Shown here: positions 1-8,339 of the stretch, piece after piece | Layout of the letters: every line of letters begins with the position of its first letter | Position numbering within the stretch: the first letter of the stretch is position 1 | Assembly: GCA_038253325.1 (NCBI GenBank) | Contig: JBBSHE010000022.1 | Coordinates: 1-46,861 of the forward strand | Direction: 5' to 3' | DNA: 46,861 nucleotides | From: JBBSHE01 sp038253325 | GTDB taxonomy: Bacteria; Actinomycetota; Actinomycetes; Propionibacteriales; Nocardioidaceae | The notes under the pieces: generated by a model | The model's input: only the letters and a program-made list of their open reading frames with translations | Database searches by the model: none | What the model was told of the DNA's origin: nothing | Program-made: the position numbers and the translations under genes

Positions 1-79
1 CTAAGGCCTGGTAGCGCCAGCCGTCACGCTGCTCGAACAGCGAGAGCTGCGAGCCGGGCCGACAAGTCCTCACCGCCGC
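1..79 (-). mobile_element. Possible IS1380-like transposase fragment, cut by the window edge
   Basis: On the minus strand an open frame ends in residues reading PGSQLSLFEQRDGWRYQAL before running off the window. This resembles the stretch of IS1380-type DDE transposases in which a 'QLSLFE' segment leads into a 'WRYQ' strand. No start codon or convincing upstream transposase sequence continues past about position 80, so at most a fragment is visible. The match is from memory of the family and the piece is short. It fits the disturbed look of the first 2 kb. Confidence 0.35.
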
Positions 80-289
80 AGATCCGCTCCCACGCGATCT
101 ACGCGACGCGCTCGCGCTCATCAACTGACCAGACGGTGCACACTAATTTGAGCCAAGTCAGGTTTTCATTCTCCACCCATTCCAGAAAGGCGCCCTCGCC
201 CAACAAATCTTCCAATCCGGATGGTTGATTTTAGCGGCCGGGACATCCTGGGAGAAATTCTGAAAACGAGCTCCTTGTCACGGCAAAGC
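80..289. other. Non-coding stretch, no gene recognised
   Basis: This segment, especially 130-290, is visibly richer in A and T than the rest of the window and carries no frame with recognisable protein similarity. It lies between the possible transposase fragment and the 3' end of the nitronate monooxygenase gene. It probably came in with that gene, which is an inference. Confidence 0.4.
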
Positions 290-1369
290 TCAGGAGAGCA
301 TAGTGCGAGCCCCCTCCCATAGCTTGTGAACCACTTCACCAGCAGGTTGCGAAAGCGCCAAGGCGCTGGATTGCCCGGCCCACGCTTGCATTCGATCAAT
401 GTCATTAGCCTTTATGGCAGCGTCGCGCATCGCTTGCGTCAGTCCACGCTGGACAGGGTAGGGTGCGGGATTTGGGGCGTCAGGCGATACCGCAGCGCGG
501 ACGTAGCCCGTCTCGATGCCGCGACCCGGTCGACCGGAGAATGCGCGGGTCACTATTGTTTGCTCCGGCAAGGTTCGCCCGATCGCATCGGCCCACGCTG
601 TAGGCAGCTTCGCTTCTGGGCAGCGCAGGAAGCCGGTGCCGACCTGGGCCGCCGATGCGCCGAGCAGCAGAGCCGCTGCAACACCACGTGCGTCAGCAAT
701 GCCGCCAGTCGCGATCACGGGGACGCTAACCGCGTCGACAACCGCCGGCAGCAGCGAGAAAAGCCCGACCATGCTTGCTTCAGCTTTCGTGGCATCGAAG
801 GCACCGCGATGCCCGCCTGCCTCCATGCCCTGCGCCACGATCGCATCGGCGCCAGCTTGTTGTGCAGCCCTTGCCTCGGCCACTGTGGAGACGTTTGCGA
901 ACCACTTGATCCCTTTCGCCTTCATCCGATCAACAAATGCTGGCGGATAAAGACCCATGACGGATGAGATGATCGGCGGCGCGATCTCTAGCAGAGCGTC
1001 GCATTGTGCCGCGAAATCGGGTGGCGTCGCATCGCCTGCCTCGCGCGGAACGTCGGGTCCCCAAGCCCGAAGGAACGCGCGGACCGCGTCCTCGGCGGCT
1101 GGATCGCGGCTTGGCTGCGGATCGGGTATCCAGAGATTGAGTTGGAACCCGCCATTGCTGCCGACGCGGACTTCTGCCGCCCAGGCTTTGATTGCGGACG
1201 GTTGCATCAGCAGCGCACCGCAGCTTCCGAGCCCGCCAGCGTTTGCGACGGCAATGGAGAGCGACGATGCAGATGCCCCTGCCATCGGCGCGAGCAGTAT
1301 TGGCACTTGAAGACTGTAGGAGTTGGCGAAGCTTTGGGCACGCGCGAGGGCGGGATGGGATGTTGTCAT
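290..1369 (-). CDS. Nitronate monooxygenase (2-nitropropane dioxygenase family)
   Basis: A 359-residue FMN-dependent TIM-barrel enzyme that oxidises nitronates (such as propionate 3-nitronate) to carbonyl compounds and nitrite. Visible landmarks are the N-terminal strand with PILLAPMAG (about 23-31), the GGHRG motif with the expected catalytic His at 187, ATGGI (220-224) in the phosphate-binding region, and QVGTGFL (242-248). The length is normal for class I enzymes. The start is ATG at 1369. Codon choice is looser in the third position than in neighbouring genes, and the protein reads like a proteobacterial enzyme. With the possible transposase piece on one side and a broken antitoxin on the other, horizontal acquisition is likely but not proven. 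No operon partner is seen. Confidence 0.85.
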   Translation of the reverse strand: MTTSHPALARAQSFANSYSLQVPILLAPMAGASASSLSIAVANAGGLGSCGALLMQPSAIKAWAAEVRVGSNGGFQLNLWIPDPQPSRDPAAEDAVRAFLRAWGPDVPREAGDATPPDFAAQCDALLEIAPPIISSVMGLYPPAFVDRMKAKGIKWFANVSTVAEARAAQQAGADAIVAQGMEAGGHRGAFDATKAEASMVGLFSLLPAVVDAVSVPVIATGGIADARGVAAALLLGASAAQVGTGFLRCPEAKLPTAWADAIGRTLPEQTIVTRAFSGRPGRGIETGYVRAAVSPDAPNPAPYPVQRGLTQAMRDAAIKANDIDRMQAWAGQSSALALSQPAGEVVHKLWEGARTMLS

Positions 1370-1610
1370 TAGGGATCACCTATCTAGCCGGATTTTGCAG
1401 TCTCTCAGGCCATCCGATGTTGGCTGTCACGAACTACACCCGATGCAGCCCAGTGGCGAGACTCACCAGCTGCCTCGACACCGCGGGGAGACGGGGGCAG
1501 ATCTGTGGAGAGCCGCGGCGCCAACCGTTCTGCCGCCGGTTGGAGTCCGCGAACGGATCGGAGCCGTAGCATCTGGGCTAACCCGTACGGCGAGAGAAGG
1601 GCGGGCGACG
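1370..1610. other. Intergenic region, nothing recognised
   Basis: Between the divergent nitronate monooxygenase gene and the antitoxin remnant. Promoters for both may lie here, but no clear -35/-10 pair, hairpin or RNA gene could be picked out. Confidence 0.4.
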
Positions 1611-1826
1611 ATGACGGACACGGGTGCGTTCTGGGACGACCTGGCCCGTGACCTGGAGGACCCGAACTTCCTCCGGGAATACGTCATCGAGTCGATGCGG
1701 ATCGCGATGATCGACGCGGTGGCCAACGCGTGGGATGACACCCAAGATTCCCAGGCCGCCTGCCTCACTGGCGCCGACGCCGAGCTGCGGGGTCGTGGGG
1801 CCGCCAGCCGTGTGGGCGCAGATTAA
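1611..1826 (+). pseudogene. Broken HigA-type (XRE family) antitoxin
   Basis: The frame starts with ATG at 1611 behind a purine-rich GAGAAGGGCGGGCG stretch. It reads MTDTGAFWDDLARDLEDP and then LREYVIESMRIAMIDAVANA, which is typical of the N terminus of actinobacterial HigA-like antitoxins of about 95-110 residues. After residue ~45 the expected helix-turn-helix (normally containing a segment like LSKADLARAIGA) dissolves into unrelated sequence and ends at a TAA at 1824-1826. Scraps such as TGADAELRG suggest decay by several indels. No intact toxin gene is beside it, so this is the remnant of a toxin-antitoxin locus. The family call rests on the N-terminal half only. Confidence 0.6.
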
Positions 1827-1979
1827 CGGAGGTCTTACGCCAAACGTCTCGGTGAACCGGGTCTCGCCGCGTTCCTCGACCGCTACAAGGCGTCGCCACA
1901 TACTGTCTCCTGGAGATGAGGCCCGAGTGCCGCACGGACGGGTGACGGCTCACGACGGACAACGTTGGCTGACGCGGGG
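1827..1979. other. Degenerate stretch after the antitoxin remnant
   Basis: One plus-strand frame here reads YAKRLGEPGLAAFLDRYKAS before a TGA at 1917-1919, but it has no start codon and no family I recognise. It may be more debris of the toxin-antitoxin locus. Confidence 0.3.
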
Positions 1980-2912
1980 CTAGCTCGGTGCGGTGAGCGC
2001 GGGCTCTGCCGCCGGCTCGGCGCGTTCGGAGATCACGACCGCGAGCCCGACGAGGACCAGACCGATGCCCGCATATACGGCGACGGGCGGCTGCTGGCCG
2101 AGGAAGACAGCAGCCAGCAGCGCGGCACCCGGTGTCTCGAACAGCAACGCCAGTGAGACCACCGTCGGTCCGATGGTCGCGAGCACGTGGTTGATGAACG
2201 AGTGTCCGACGATCTGCGCAAGCACGGTCACCGCCACGATCTTGACCCAGTCCGACGCCGCGTAGTGGAGCAGGTCGACCCGGCCGACGACACAACCGAC
2301 GAGCAGCAAGCCACCCGCCGTCCCGTAGCACGCGAACGTGTACGCCGTTGTGGTCGTGGTCGCCCGCACCCGGCTGCCGATCAGCACGTACGCGGCTCCG
2401 AAGATGCCCCCGAGAACAGCGAGACCATCGCCCACGAGCGAGCGCGGGTCGACGGCGAAGTCCACCCCGGACACCACCAGCGTCCCCGCCAGGCCGAGCA
2501 CCAGCCCCGTCAAGACCCGGCGGGTCACCGACTCACCGCGCCACCACAAGTAGACGACGACCCACGCCGCCTGCAGGCACGTCAGCGCGACCGCTGAGGC
2601 GACGTTGGTGTAACGCAGCGAGGATGTCCAGGTCGCGAAGTGGCCCGCGAGCGCGACGCCGGCCCACCAGATCTGGCGGCGTTCGGGCCGGTGGACCATC
2701 GCGAAATCCCCGCGGCGCGCAACCGCGACCGGCGCGACGAGAAGTGCGCCCAGCAGGTTACGCCACATCGCCACCGCGAGCGCCGCGACGCCGGTCGCTG
2801 CCATCAGCGGGCCAGACGAGCAAGCACCGAAGACGCCGAGGACCAACATCGTCCAAGTCGCGGTCGGATGGCCCGGTCGGCGGTCGTTCACCTGGTCATT
2901 CAATCGGTTCAC
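1980..2912 (-). CDS. DMT-superfamily transporter with two EamA domains
   Basis: About 310 residues forming ten hydrophobic segments in two EamA repeats, as in drug/metabolite exporters of the inner membrane. Recognisable pieces are the first helix (TMLVLGVFGACSSGPLMA), YTNVASAVALTCLQ in the middle of repeat 1, and the closing helix IGLVLVGLAVVISERAEP. The open frame extends far upstream into sequence that overlaps the divergent gene, so the start must be internal. In-frame candidates are GTG at 2912, GTG at 2891 and ATG at 2849. The first is chosen because it leaves room for a short cytoplasmic tail before helix 1. The substrate cannot be told from sequence. The gene is divergent from the 2945 gene, so both promoters share a very short interval. 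Confidence 0.8.
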   Translation of the reverse strand: MNRLNDQVNDRRPGHPTATWTMLVLGVFGACSSGPLMAATGVAALAVAMWRNLLGALLVAPVAVARRGDFAMVHRPERRQIWWAGVALAGHFATWTSSLRYTNVASAVALTCLQAAWVVVYLWWRGESVTRRVLTGLVLGLAGTLVVSGVDFAVDPRSLVGDGLAVLGGIFGAAYVLIGSRVRATTTTTAYTFACYGTAGGLLLVGCVVGRVDLLHYAASDWVKIVAVTVLAQIVGHSFINHVLATIGPTVVSLALLFETPGAALLAAVFLGQQPPVAVYAGIGLVLVGLAVVISERAEPAAEPALTAPS

Positions 2913-2944
2913 CAGCCAGCGCCACCCTGTGACACCGTGTCCTT

Positions 2945-3532
2945 GTGGTGACCGACCCGGCATGGTCTTTGGTCGACCAGGCGATGAAGAAGTCCGGCGT
3001 CGTGTGGGTCGGCGTGACGGGGCGACCACAACCGATCGGTCTGTGGCACGCCTGGATCGAGAGCCGGACGTACCTGCTGATCGGACCGGGGGAACAGCCG
3101 GACCCGGGGCTCGTCGAGGGGGAAACGTTGACCGTGACGGCCCCCGGCAAGGACAGCGGGCGTCGTCTGGTGTCCTGGGTGGGTGTGGCGTCGGCGGTCT
3201 CACCGGACGATCGGGACTGGGAGAGCGCGACCACGGCGCTCGCGAAGGGTCGGTTGAACCTGCACGAGCCGTGGCATGCGCCGCAGCGTTGGGCCGCCGA
3301 TCCGGCAATCGTCGTGTGGCGGATCATGCCGACCGGACAGCTGGTGGAGGGACCCGGCACGTACCGAACCGACGACACGTTCGCGACGCCGTTGCCCAGC
3401 CCCGCCACGACGGTGGCTCCGCTGCCGGTTGTCACCCGAATCCGTCGCTACGCGCGCCGCAGACGTCCGCGGATCCTGACCCACGCACTGGGCCGGTTCA
3501 CGACGCGTTGTCGACGCGGCCATCGCTCGTAG
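2945..3532 (+). CDS. Pyridoxamine 5'-phosphate oxidase-like split-barrel protein (putative)
   Basis: A 195-residue soluble protein. The N-terminal half reads like a flavin-reductase/PNPOx-type split barrel: GVVWVGVTGRPQPIGLWHAW (about 18-37) followed by strands, and a second motif WHAPQRWAADPAIVVWRIMP (about 115-134). The C terminus is basic (RRYARRRRPR) and may be disordered. GTG at 2945 is used, and GTG at 2948 is an alternative. The family assignment is tentative, and F420 or FMN binding is only inferred. The gene is monocistronic and followed by the long palindrome at 3570-3619. Confidence 0.5.
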   Translation: MVTDPAWSLVDQAMKKSGVVWVGVTGRPQPIGLWHAWIESRTYLLIGPGEQPDPGLVEGETLTVTAPGKDSGRRLVSWVGVASAVSPDDRDWESATTALAKGRLNLHEPWHAPQRWAADPAIVVWRIMPTGQLVEGPGTYRTDDTFATPLPSPATTVAPLPVVTRIRRYARRRRPRILTHALGRFTTRCRRGHRS

Positions 3533-3569
3533 CCCCAAGAACGTGGGCCTCGCCACGACCACCCCCGAG

Positions 3570-3619
3570 GACTTGTCGGTCGCTGATGGGGCCATGGCCT
3601 TGTCAGCGACCGACAAGTC
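3570..3619. repeat. 50-bp extragenic palindrome, ACTTGTCGG family
   Basis: Arms 3570-3586 and 3603-3619 are perfect 17-bp complements, and the 16-nt middle contains GGCCATGGCC on the same centre. Only three pairs mismatch over the full 50 bp. It sits between the 2945 gene and the start of the 3647 gene and could act as a transcription terminator, although it lacks a T-run. The arm word ACTTGTCGG recurs near 9057-9108. Confidence 0.85.
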
Positions 3620-3634
3620 GGCGGGTCCGGGCGA

Positions 3635-3640
3635 TAACCT
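3635..3640 (+). promoter_or_regulatory. Candidate leaderless -10 box (TAACCT)
   Basis: TAACCT lies 6 nt before the GTG start at 3647, and there is no ribosome binding site. This is the spacing expected for actinobacterial leaderless transcripts. The same layout recurs before several other genes in this window. Confidence 0.45.
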
Positions 3641-3646
3641 CGGATC

Positions 3647-4912
3647 GTGAGTGTCAGCGCCAACCGCGTCTTCGTCGCCCGGCTCGCCGGGCTGCCGACG
3701 TACGACCCGCACGGCGACCCCACCGGAAAGGTGCGCGACGTGGTCACCGCGCTGCGTTCCGACGGGCAGCCACCACGTGTGCTCGGGCTGGTTGTCGAAG
3801 TACTCGGCCGGCGGAAGATTTTCGTGCCGATGACGCGCGTCTCCTCGATCGACGCCGGCCACGTCGTCGTCAGCGGAGTGGTGAACGTGCGCAAGTTCCA
3901 GCAGCGGAGCACCGAGACGCTGGTCATCGGCGAGCTCTTCGACCGGCGAGTGACGATCGCCGACTCAGGCGTCGAGGGGTCGGTCTACGACGTCGGCATC
4001 GAGCAGCGGCGCAACCGAGACTGGGTGCTGTCGCGCGTTGCGGTCCAGGCGGGATCCAGTCGATTCCGGCGAAAGGGCCAGACTCACGTCGTCGACTGGA
4101 CCGACGTGGTGGGACTCGCCCGCGCGGCCGGCAACCAGGGGGCGACCCACCTGCTGGAGGCACTGCACACGATGCGGGCCGCCGACCTGGCCGGTGTGAT
4201 CCACGACCTCGAGCCGAAGCGCCGGGCCGAGGTCGCGGCGGCGCTGGACGACGAGCGACTCGCCGACGTGCTCGAGGAACTGCCCGAGGACGTCCAGGTC
4301 GAGATCCTCGGCCAGCTCGCCTCCGAGCGAGCCGCAGACGTCCTCGAGGAGATGTCGCCGGATGACGCGGCAGACCTGATCGCCGAGCTTCCGACCGAGA
4401 CCGCCGAGCAGCTGCTCACGTTGATGGAGCCCGACGAAGCCGAGGACGTACGCCGGCTGCTGTCATACGCCGACCGCACCGCCGGCGGCCTGATGACCAC
4501 CGATCCCGTGATACTCCCGCCCGACGCCACCGTGGCCGAGGCGCTGGCTCGGGTCCGGAACCCGGATCTGAGTCCATCGCTCGCGGCAATGGTCTACGTC
4601 GTACGCCCGCCGCTCGAGACGCCAACCGGGCGCCTGCTCGGGGTCAGCCACATCCAGCGCCTGCTGCGAGAGCCACCGTCGACGCTGGTATCGGGGGTGA
4701 TCGACAACGACATCGATCCGCTGCGTACCGATACCACTCTCGAGGACGTGACCCGCCAGCTCGCCGCGTACAACCTCGTGGCGAGCCCCGTCATCGACGA
4801 CGCCGGGCGTCTCCTGGGGGTCGTCACGGTCGACGACGTGCTCGACCACCTGCTCCCGGAGGACTGGCGGCACGAGCCGAAGCACGCCGTAGGAGACCCT
4901 CGTGGCGCGTGA
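3647..4912 (+). CDS. MgtE N-terminal/CBS domain protein without membrane domain
   Basis: A 421-residue soluble protein. Residues ~8-90 look like a PRC-barrel-type beta domain (RVFVARLAGLPTYDPHGDPTG at its start). Residues ~160-285 form the helical superhelix of the MgtE N-terminal Mg2+-sensing domain (repeated 'ERLADVLEELPEDVQ', 'ERAADVLEEMSPDDAADLI'). Residues ~285-415 carry a CBS pair starting at YADRTAGGLMTTDPVILPPDATV. The MgtE transmembrane channel is missing, so this is probably a regulator or scaffold rather than a transporter. It is followed by a DUF1003 gene overlapping its stop by 11 nt, the arrangement found in mycobacteria around Rv1231c-Rv1232c. GTG start at 3647. Confidence 0.85.
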   Translation: MSVSANRVFVARLAGLPTYDPHGDPTGKVRDVVTALRSDGQPPRVLGLVVEVLGRRKIFVPMTRVSSIDAGHVVVSGVVNVRKFQQRSTETLVIGELFDRRVTIADSGVEGSVYDVGIEQRRNRDWVLSRVAVQAGSSRFRRKGQTHVVDWTDVVGLARAAGNQGATHLLEALHTMRAADLAGVIHDLEPKRRAEVAAALDDERLADVLEELPEDVQVEILGQLASERAADVLEEMSPDDAADLIAELPTETAEQLLTLMEPDEAEDVRRLLSYADRTAGGLMTTDPVILPPDATVAEALARVRNPDLSPSLAAMVYVVRPPLETPTGRLLGVSHIQRLLREPPSTLVSGVIDNDIDPLRTDTTLEDVTRQLAAYNLVASPVIDDAGRLLGVVTVDDVLDHLLPEDWRHEPKHAVGDPRGA

Positions 4913-5453
4913 GGGCCGTCGCTCCGAACGCGCACGGCTCGACGTACCGAAGGACAACCGGCGCGCCCTCGTTCCACATCCGACGTACGACCCGGAGACG
5001 TTCGGCAAGTTCGCCGAGGGATTCGCGCGATTCATGGGGACGGCCACGTTCCTCGCGTACATGACCGGTTTCGTGGTGTTGTGGCTGGCGATCAACATCA
5101 TCGGCCTGTACGGCCTGAGGTGGGACCCGTACCCGTTCATCTTGCTGAACCTGTTTTTCTCCACCCAGGCCTCGTACGCTGCGCCGCTGATCCTGCTGGC
5201 GCAGAACCGGCAGGAGGCGCGCGACCGGGTCATCACCGAGAGCGACCGGGAAGCCGACGCCCGTGCGCACGCCGATATGGAGTTCCTCGCGCGCGAGGTG
5301 GCTTCGCTGCGGATGTCGATCGGTGAGGTCGCGACCCGCGACTTCCTGCGGTCGGAGCTGCGGATGCTGCAGCTGGAGCTCGAGCGGGCCCAACCCGGCG
5401 ATGACAGCCAGCGGACCGGGCCTTCCGCGGAAGCACGTAGCCTGGACGCATGA
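4902..5453 (+). CDS. DUF1003 membrane protein
   Basis: A 183-residue protein with a soluble N terminus and a pair of transmembrane helices (about 45-68 and 76-98; ATFLAYMTGFVVLWLAINII and then YPFILLNLFFSTQASYAAPL). The family hallmark follows, with loops WDPYPF and LAQNRQEARDR, then a charged helical C terminus that looks like a coiled coil (about 125-168). The function of DUF1003 is not established. It starts with GTG at 4902 inside the end of the MgtE-N/CBS gene, so the two are very likely translationally coupled. A joint role in cation homeostasis is only inferred from this conserved pairing. Confidence 0.85.
   Translation: MAREGRRSERARLDVPKDNRRALVPHPTYDPETFGKFAEGFARFMGTATFLAYMTGFVVLWLAINIIGLYGLRWDPYPFILLNLFFSTQASYAAPLILLAQNRQEARDRVITESDREADARAHADMEFLAREVASLRMSIGEVATRDFLRSELRMLQLELERAQPGDDSQRTGPSAEARSLDA
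5438..5443 (+). promoter_or_regulatory. Candidate leaderless -10 box (TAGCCT) for mrp
   Basis: TAGCCT is separated by 6 nt from the ATG at 5450 with no Shine-Dalgarno sequence. It lies inside the 3' end of the DUF1003 gene, so mrp may have its own leaderless transcript in addition to read-through. Confidence 0.45.
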
Positions 5454-6598
5454 CAATGCCCACCCGAGAGCAGCTCGACGCCGCGCTCGACACCGTGCAG
5501 GACCCGGAGATCCACAAGCCGATCACCGAGCTCGGCATGGTCAAGAGCGTTGAGATCGACAACGCCGGCGCGGTCGCGCTGACCGTACTGCTCACGATCG
5601 CCGGCTGCCCGTTGAAGGACACCATCACCCGAGACGTGAACGCCGCCCTGACGAAGGTGCCCGGTGTCACATCGGTCGACCTGACCCTCGACGTGATGTC
5701 GGCGGAGCAGCGACAGAGCCTACAGACACAGCTGCGCGGTGGACAGCCCGCGAAGGAGATCCCGTTCGCGCGGCCCGACTCACTGACGAAGGTCTTCGCG
5801 ATCGCGTCCGGCAAGGGCGGCGTCGGCAAGTCCTCCGTGACGGTCAACCTCGCTCTCGCGATGGCGCGCACCGGCCGCCGGGTCGGCATCCTCGATGCCG
5901 ACATCTACGGGCATTCGGTCCCCTCGATGCTCGGGATCGCCGATCAGCGCCCCACCCAGGTCGAGGACATGATCTTGCCGGTCCCCATCATGGGGTTGAC
6001 CGCGATCAGCATCGGGATGCTCAAGCCCCGCCGCGACCAGGTCGTCGCGTGGCGCGGACCGATGCTTGATCGGGCCCTGGTCCAGATGCTCGCCGACGTC
6101 TACTGGGGCGACCTAGACGTCTTGCTGCTCGACCTCCCTCCCGGCACCGGCGACATGGCGATCTCCGTCGGCCAGCACCTGCCGAACGCCGAGGTCGTCG
6201 TCGTGACGACTCCCCAACAGGCCGCGTGGGAGGTCGCCGAACGGGCCGGAACGATCGCGTCGATGATGCACCAGCGGGTCGTCGGGGTGATCGAGAACAT
6301 GAGCTTCCTGCCGTGTCCGCACTGCGGTCCTGAGCACCGGATCGACATCTTCGGTAGCGGCGGCGGTGCCGCGGTGGCGGCGACCCTTTCGGCGCGGTTC
6401 GGGTACGACGTACCGCTGCTCGGTGACGTGCCGATCGACCCGGCGTTGCGGCGGAGCGGCGACGACGGCGTGCCTATCGTCGCCACCTACCCGGACTCGG
6501 TCGCGGCCCAGGTGATCAGCGCGATCGCGGACGGGCTCGTCGGACGCGGACGCAACCTGGTCGGGATGCAGCTCGGCCTCAGCCCGGCGGCGAGGTGA
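5450..6598 (+). CDS. mrp: Mrp/NBP35-type Fe-S cluster carrier ATPase
   Basis: A 382-residue P-loop protein that carries and delivers [4Fe-4S] clusters in the cytoplasm. Residues ~1-95 are a MIP18/DUF59 domain (VQDPEIHKPITELGMV, with Cys at 53). The ATPase domain has the deviant Walker A GKGGVGKSS (121-129) and the switch-like DADIYGHSVPSMLG. Walker B is LLLDLPPGTGD. The bridging-cluster CPHC motif follows IENMSFLP at around residue 288. All key residues are present and the length matches actinobacterial Mrp (about 375-385). It overlaps the DUF1003 gene by 4 nt and is followed 6 nt later by tatB. Mrp belongs to the same conserved block in mycobacteria (Rv1229c). Confidence 0.95.
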   Translation: MTMPTREQLDAALDTVQDPEIHKPITELGMVKSVEIDNAGAVALTVLLTIAGCPLKDTITRDVNAALTKVPGVTSVDLTLDVMSAEQRQSLQTQLRGGQPAKEIPFARPDSLTKVFAIASGKGGVGKSSVTVNLALAMARTGRRVGILDADIYGHSVPSMLGIADQRPTQVEDMILPVPIMGLTAISIGMLKPRRDQVVAWRGPMLDRALVQMLADVYWGDLDVLLLDLPPGTGDMAISVGQHLPNAEVVVVTTPQQAAWEVAERAGTIASMMHQRVVGVIENMSFLPCPHCGPEHRIDIFGSGGGAAVAATLSARFGYDVPLLGDVPIDPALRRSGDDGVPIVATYPDSVAAQVISAIADGLVGRGRNLVGMQLGLSPAAR

Positions 6599-6604
6599 GG
6601 GGCC

Positions 6605-6928
6605 TTGTTCGACATCGGTCTGCCCGAGTTCGTGGTCCTCGCGTTCATTGCGATCTTCGTCTTCGGACCGGACAAGCTTCCGGAGGTTGCCCGTCAAGCC
6701 GGGCGGATGATCAAGCAGGTTCGGGTCCTCGCGAACCAGGCTCGCTCACAAATCTCTGAAGAGCTAGGCCCCGAGTTCGCCGACATCGACCTGCGGGACC
6801 TGACGCCGCGCCGACTCGTGCAAAAGCACCTGCTCGACGACCTGGAAGACGATGACGACGATGTGCTTCCCGGGCATCGTCCGCTCGCGGCCGGCGAGCT
6901 ACCGCCGTACGACCAGGACGCAACCTGA
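6605..6928 (+). CDS. tatB: Sec-independent protein translocase TatB
   Basis: A 107-residue protein with the TatA/B architecture: one N-terminal membrane helix (about 6-21), the hinge FGPDKLPE (20-27), an amphipathic helix (VARQAGRMIKQVRVLANQAR) and an acidic tail (DDLEDDDDDV). The GPDKLPE hinge and the longer amphipathic region point to TatB, the twin-arginine substrate receptor partner, rather than TatA. The start is TTG at 6605 behind GAGGTGAGGGG, which overlaps the mrp stop region, so it is probably co-transcribed with mrp. It converges on htrA, unlike in mycobacteria where htrA and tatB run in the same direction. Confidence 0.9.
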   Translation: MFDIGLPEFVVLAFIAIFVFGPDKLPEVARQAGRMIKQVRVLANQARSQISEELGPEFADIDLRDLTPRRLVQKHLLDDLEDDDDDVLPGHRPLAAGELPPYDQDAT

Positions 6929-6955
6929 GCCCCGTCCGCAACGTCCTCGGCGTCT

Positions 6956-8176
6956 TCAGCCGACCTTTCCGGCCAGCGTGATCTCAACCTTCGCGGTCGC
7001 TCGACCGCGTGCGTACGTCACGGCGATCCGGTCACCGGGCTGGTAGGAGCGGATCGTCACGATCAGCTCGACCCCGTCAGATATCGGCTGACCGTCAACG
7101 CCATGGATCACGTCCCCGGCCTGAAGTCCAGCGCTGGCCGCCGGGCTGCCGGTGTCGATGGACTCGATCTGTGCGCCGTCGGTCGTCGTCGCCGTGTTCA
7201 CCTGAGCCCCGATGATTGGGTACTCCGCCTGGCCCTTGTCGATCAGCTGGGCGACCGTCGTCCGCACCTGCTGCATCGGGATCGCGAAGCCCACGCCGAT
7301 GTTGCCGGACTGGTCGGTGCTGCTCGCCTGGCCGACCGTGGCGATCGCCGAGTTCACGCCGACCACGCGCCCGCTGAGGTCGACCAGCGGACCGCCCGAG
7401 TTTCCCGGGTTGATCGCGGCGTCGGTCTGCAAGGCGTTGATGAACGCCGTCTCGCTGGCGCCGCCGACCGTCACCGGGCGCTTCGCCGCACTGATGATGC
7501 CCGAGGTGACGGTCTGGCTGAGTCCGAGCGGCGAACCGATCGCGAGAACCTGTTCGCCGACCTGGACCGTGGTCGAGTCGGCGAGCCGGACGGGCTTCAG
7601 CGATGCGCTCGCGTCGACCTTGACGACCGCGAGGTCGTAGGACGGGCTCCGGCCGACCAGCGTCGCCTGCCGCGGTTGACCCCCCGCGATACTCACCTCG
7701 ATGGGTGTCCCGCTCACCGCCTCGCGTACGACGTGGTTGTTCGTGACGATGTCGCCCCGACGGTCCCAGACGAAGCCCGATCCGGTTACGGTTCCCGTGC
7801 TGTCGGTCAAGGTGATCGAAACGACACTGGGAAGCACGTCTTTGACGACCTGTACGACGGAGTCCCTCGACACGTTCAGGGAAGCGTTGGTTCCCTCGTC
7901 GGGCTGGTCGATCGCGTTCACGACGAGGGCGCCACCGATCCCTGCGAACAACCCGAGGACCACAGCGACGATCAGGACGAGACCGGGCCGCGAACCGGGC
8001 CGACGACCCGACGTTGGCGGTGGCCCGCCGTACGGGCCGGTGGGTGCGAGCTGAGGTGGATCAGGCGGCGGGGGCCATGCCGAAGCCGGCAGCGCGAGCG
8101 GCAACGGTTGTGTCCGCTCCGGGCCGCCGTGCGACGGGTACGGTTCGGACGGGTCGTGAGGGTCGGGCGTCGACAA
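6956..8176 (-). CDS. htrA: HtrA/DegP-like membrane-anchored serine protease with PDZ domain
   Basis: About 406 residues from a TTG start at 8176, which has a GAGAGAG ribosome binding site; ATG at 8239 is an alternative with a weaker site. The first 60 residues are a proline-rich cytoplasmic tail. One membrane helix (about 64-86) follows, then a trypsin-like domain with catalytic His148 (TNNHVV), Asp181 (SYDLAVV) and Ser260 (NPGNSGGP). A C-terminal PDZ domain occupies about 318-405 (AGLQAGDVIHGVDGQPI). It should act outside the membrane on misfolded envelope proteins. In mycobacteria it is encoded next to sigE-rseA; here the gene directly faces the methyltransferase instead, with 163 nt between. 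Confidence 0.92.
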   Translation of the reverse strand: MSTPDPHDPSEPYPSHGGPERTQPLPLALPASAWPPPPDPPQLAPTGPYGGPPPTSGRRPGSRPGLVLIVAVVLGLFAGIGGALVVNAIDQPDEGTNASLNVSRDSVVQVVKDVLPSVVSITLTDSTGTVTGSGFVWDRRGDIVTNNHVVREAVSGTPIEVSIAGGQPRQATLVGRSPSYDLAVVKVDASASLKPVRLADSTTVQVGEQVLAIGSPLGLSQTVTSGIISAAKRPVTVGGASETAFINALQTDAAINPGNSGGPLVDLSGRVVGVNSAIATVGQASSTDQSGNIGVGFAIPMQQVRTTVAQLIDKGQAEYPIIGAQVNTATTTDGAQIESIDTGSPAASAGLQAGDVIHGVDGQPISDGVELIVTIRSYQPGDRIAVTYARGRATAKVEITLAGKVG

Positions 8177-8339
8177 CGGCTCTCTCTCGGATCGGATGTA
8201 CCTCAAGGATGCCTCAAGCGCAGCCGACGACCAACGCATGCACGGATCAGGGTCGAGATGGTCACCGCCTCGGTGGGTCGTTAGTCTCGACCCGACGGCC
8301 GCTCGTCGTACGAGCCCAACCGAGGAGGCCACCAGCGCC

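Noticed and set aside
59..68. CCGACAAGTC, a further copy of the ACTTGTCGG-family word
   Set aside because: It is a single arm with no partner, and lies within the transposase-like frame; one 10-mer is too little.
4463..5515. 350-residue minus-strand open frame across the MgtE-N/CBS and DUF1003 genes
   Set aside because: Both plus-strand genes have clear family signatures; this frame has none.
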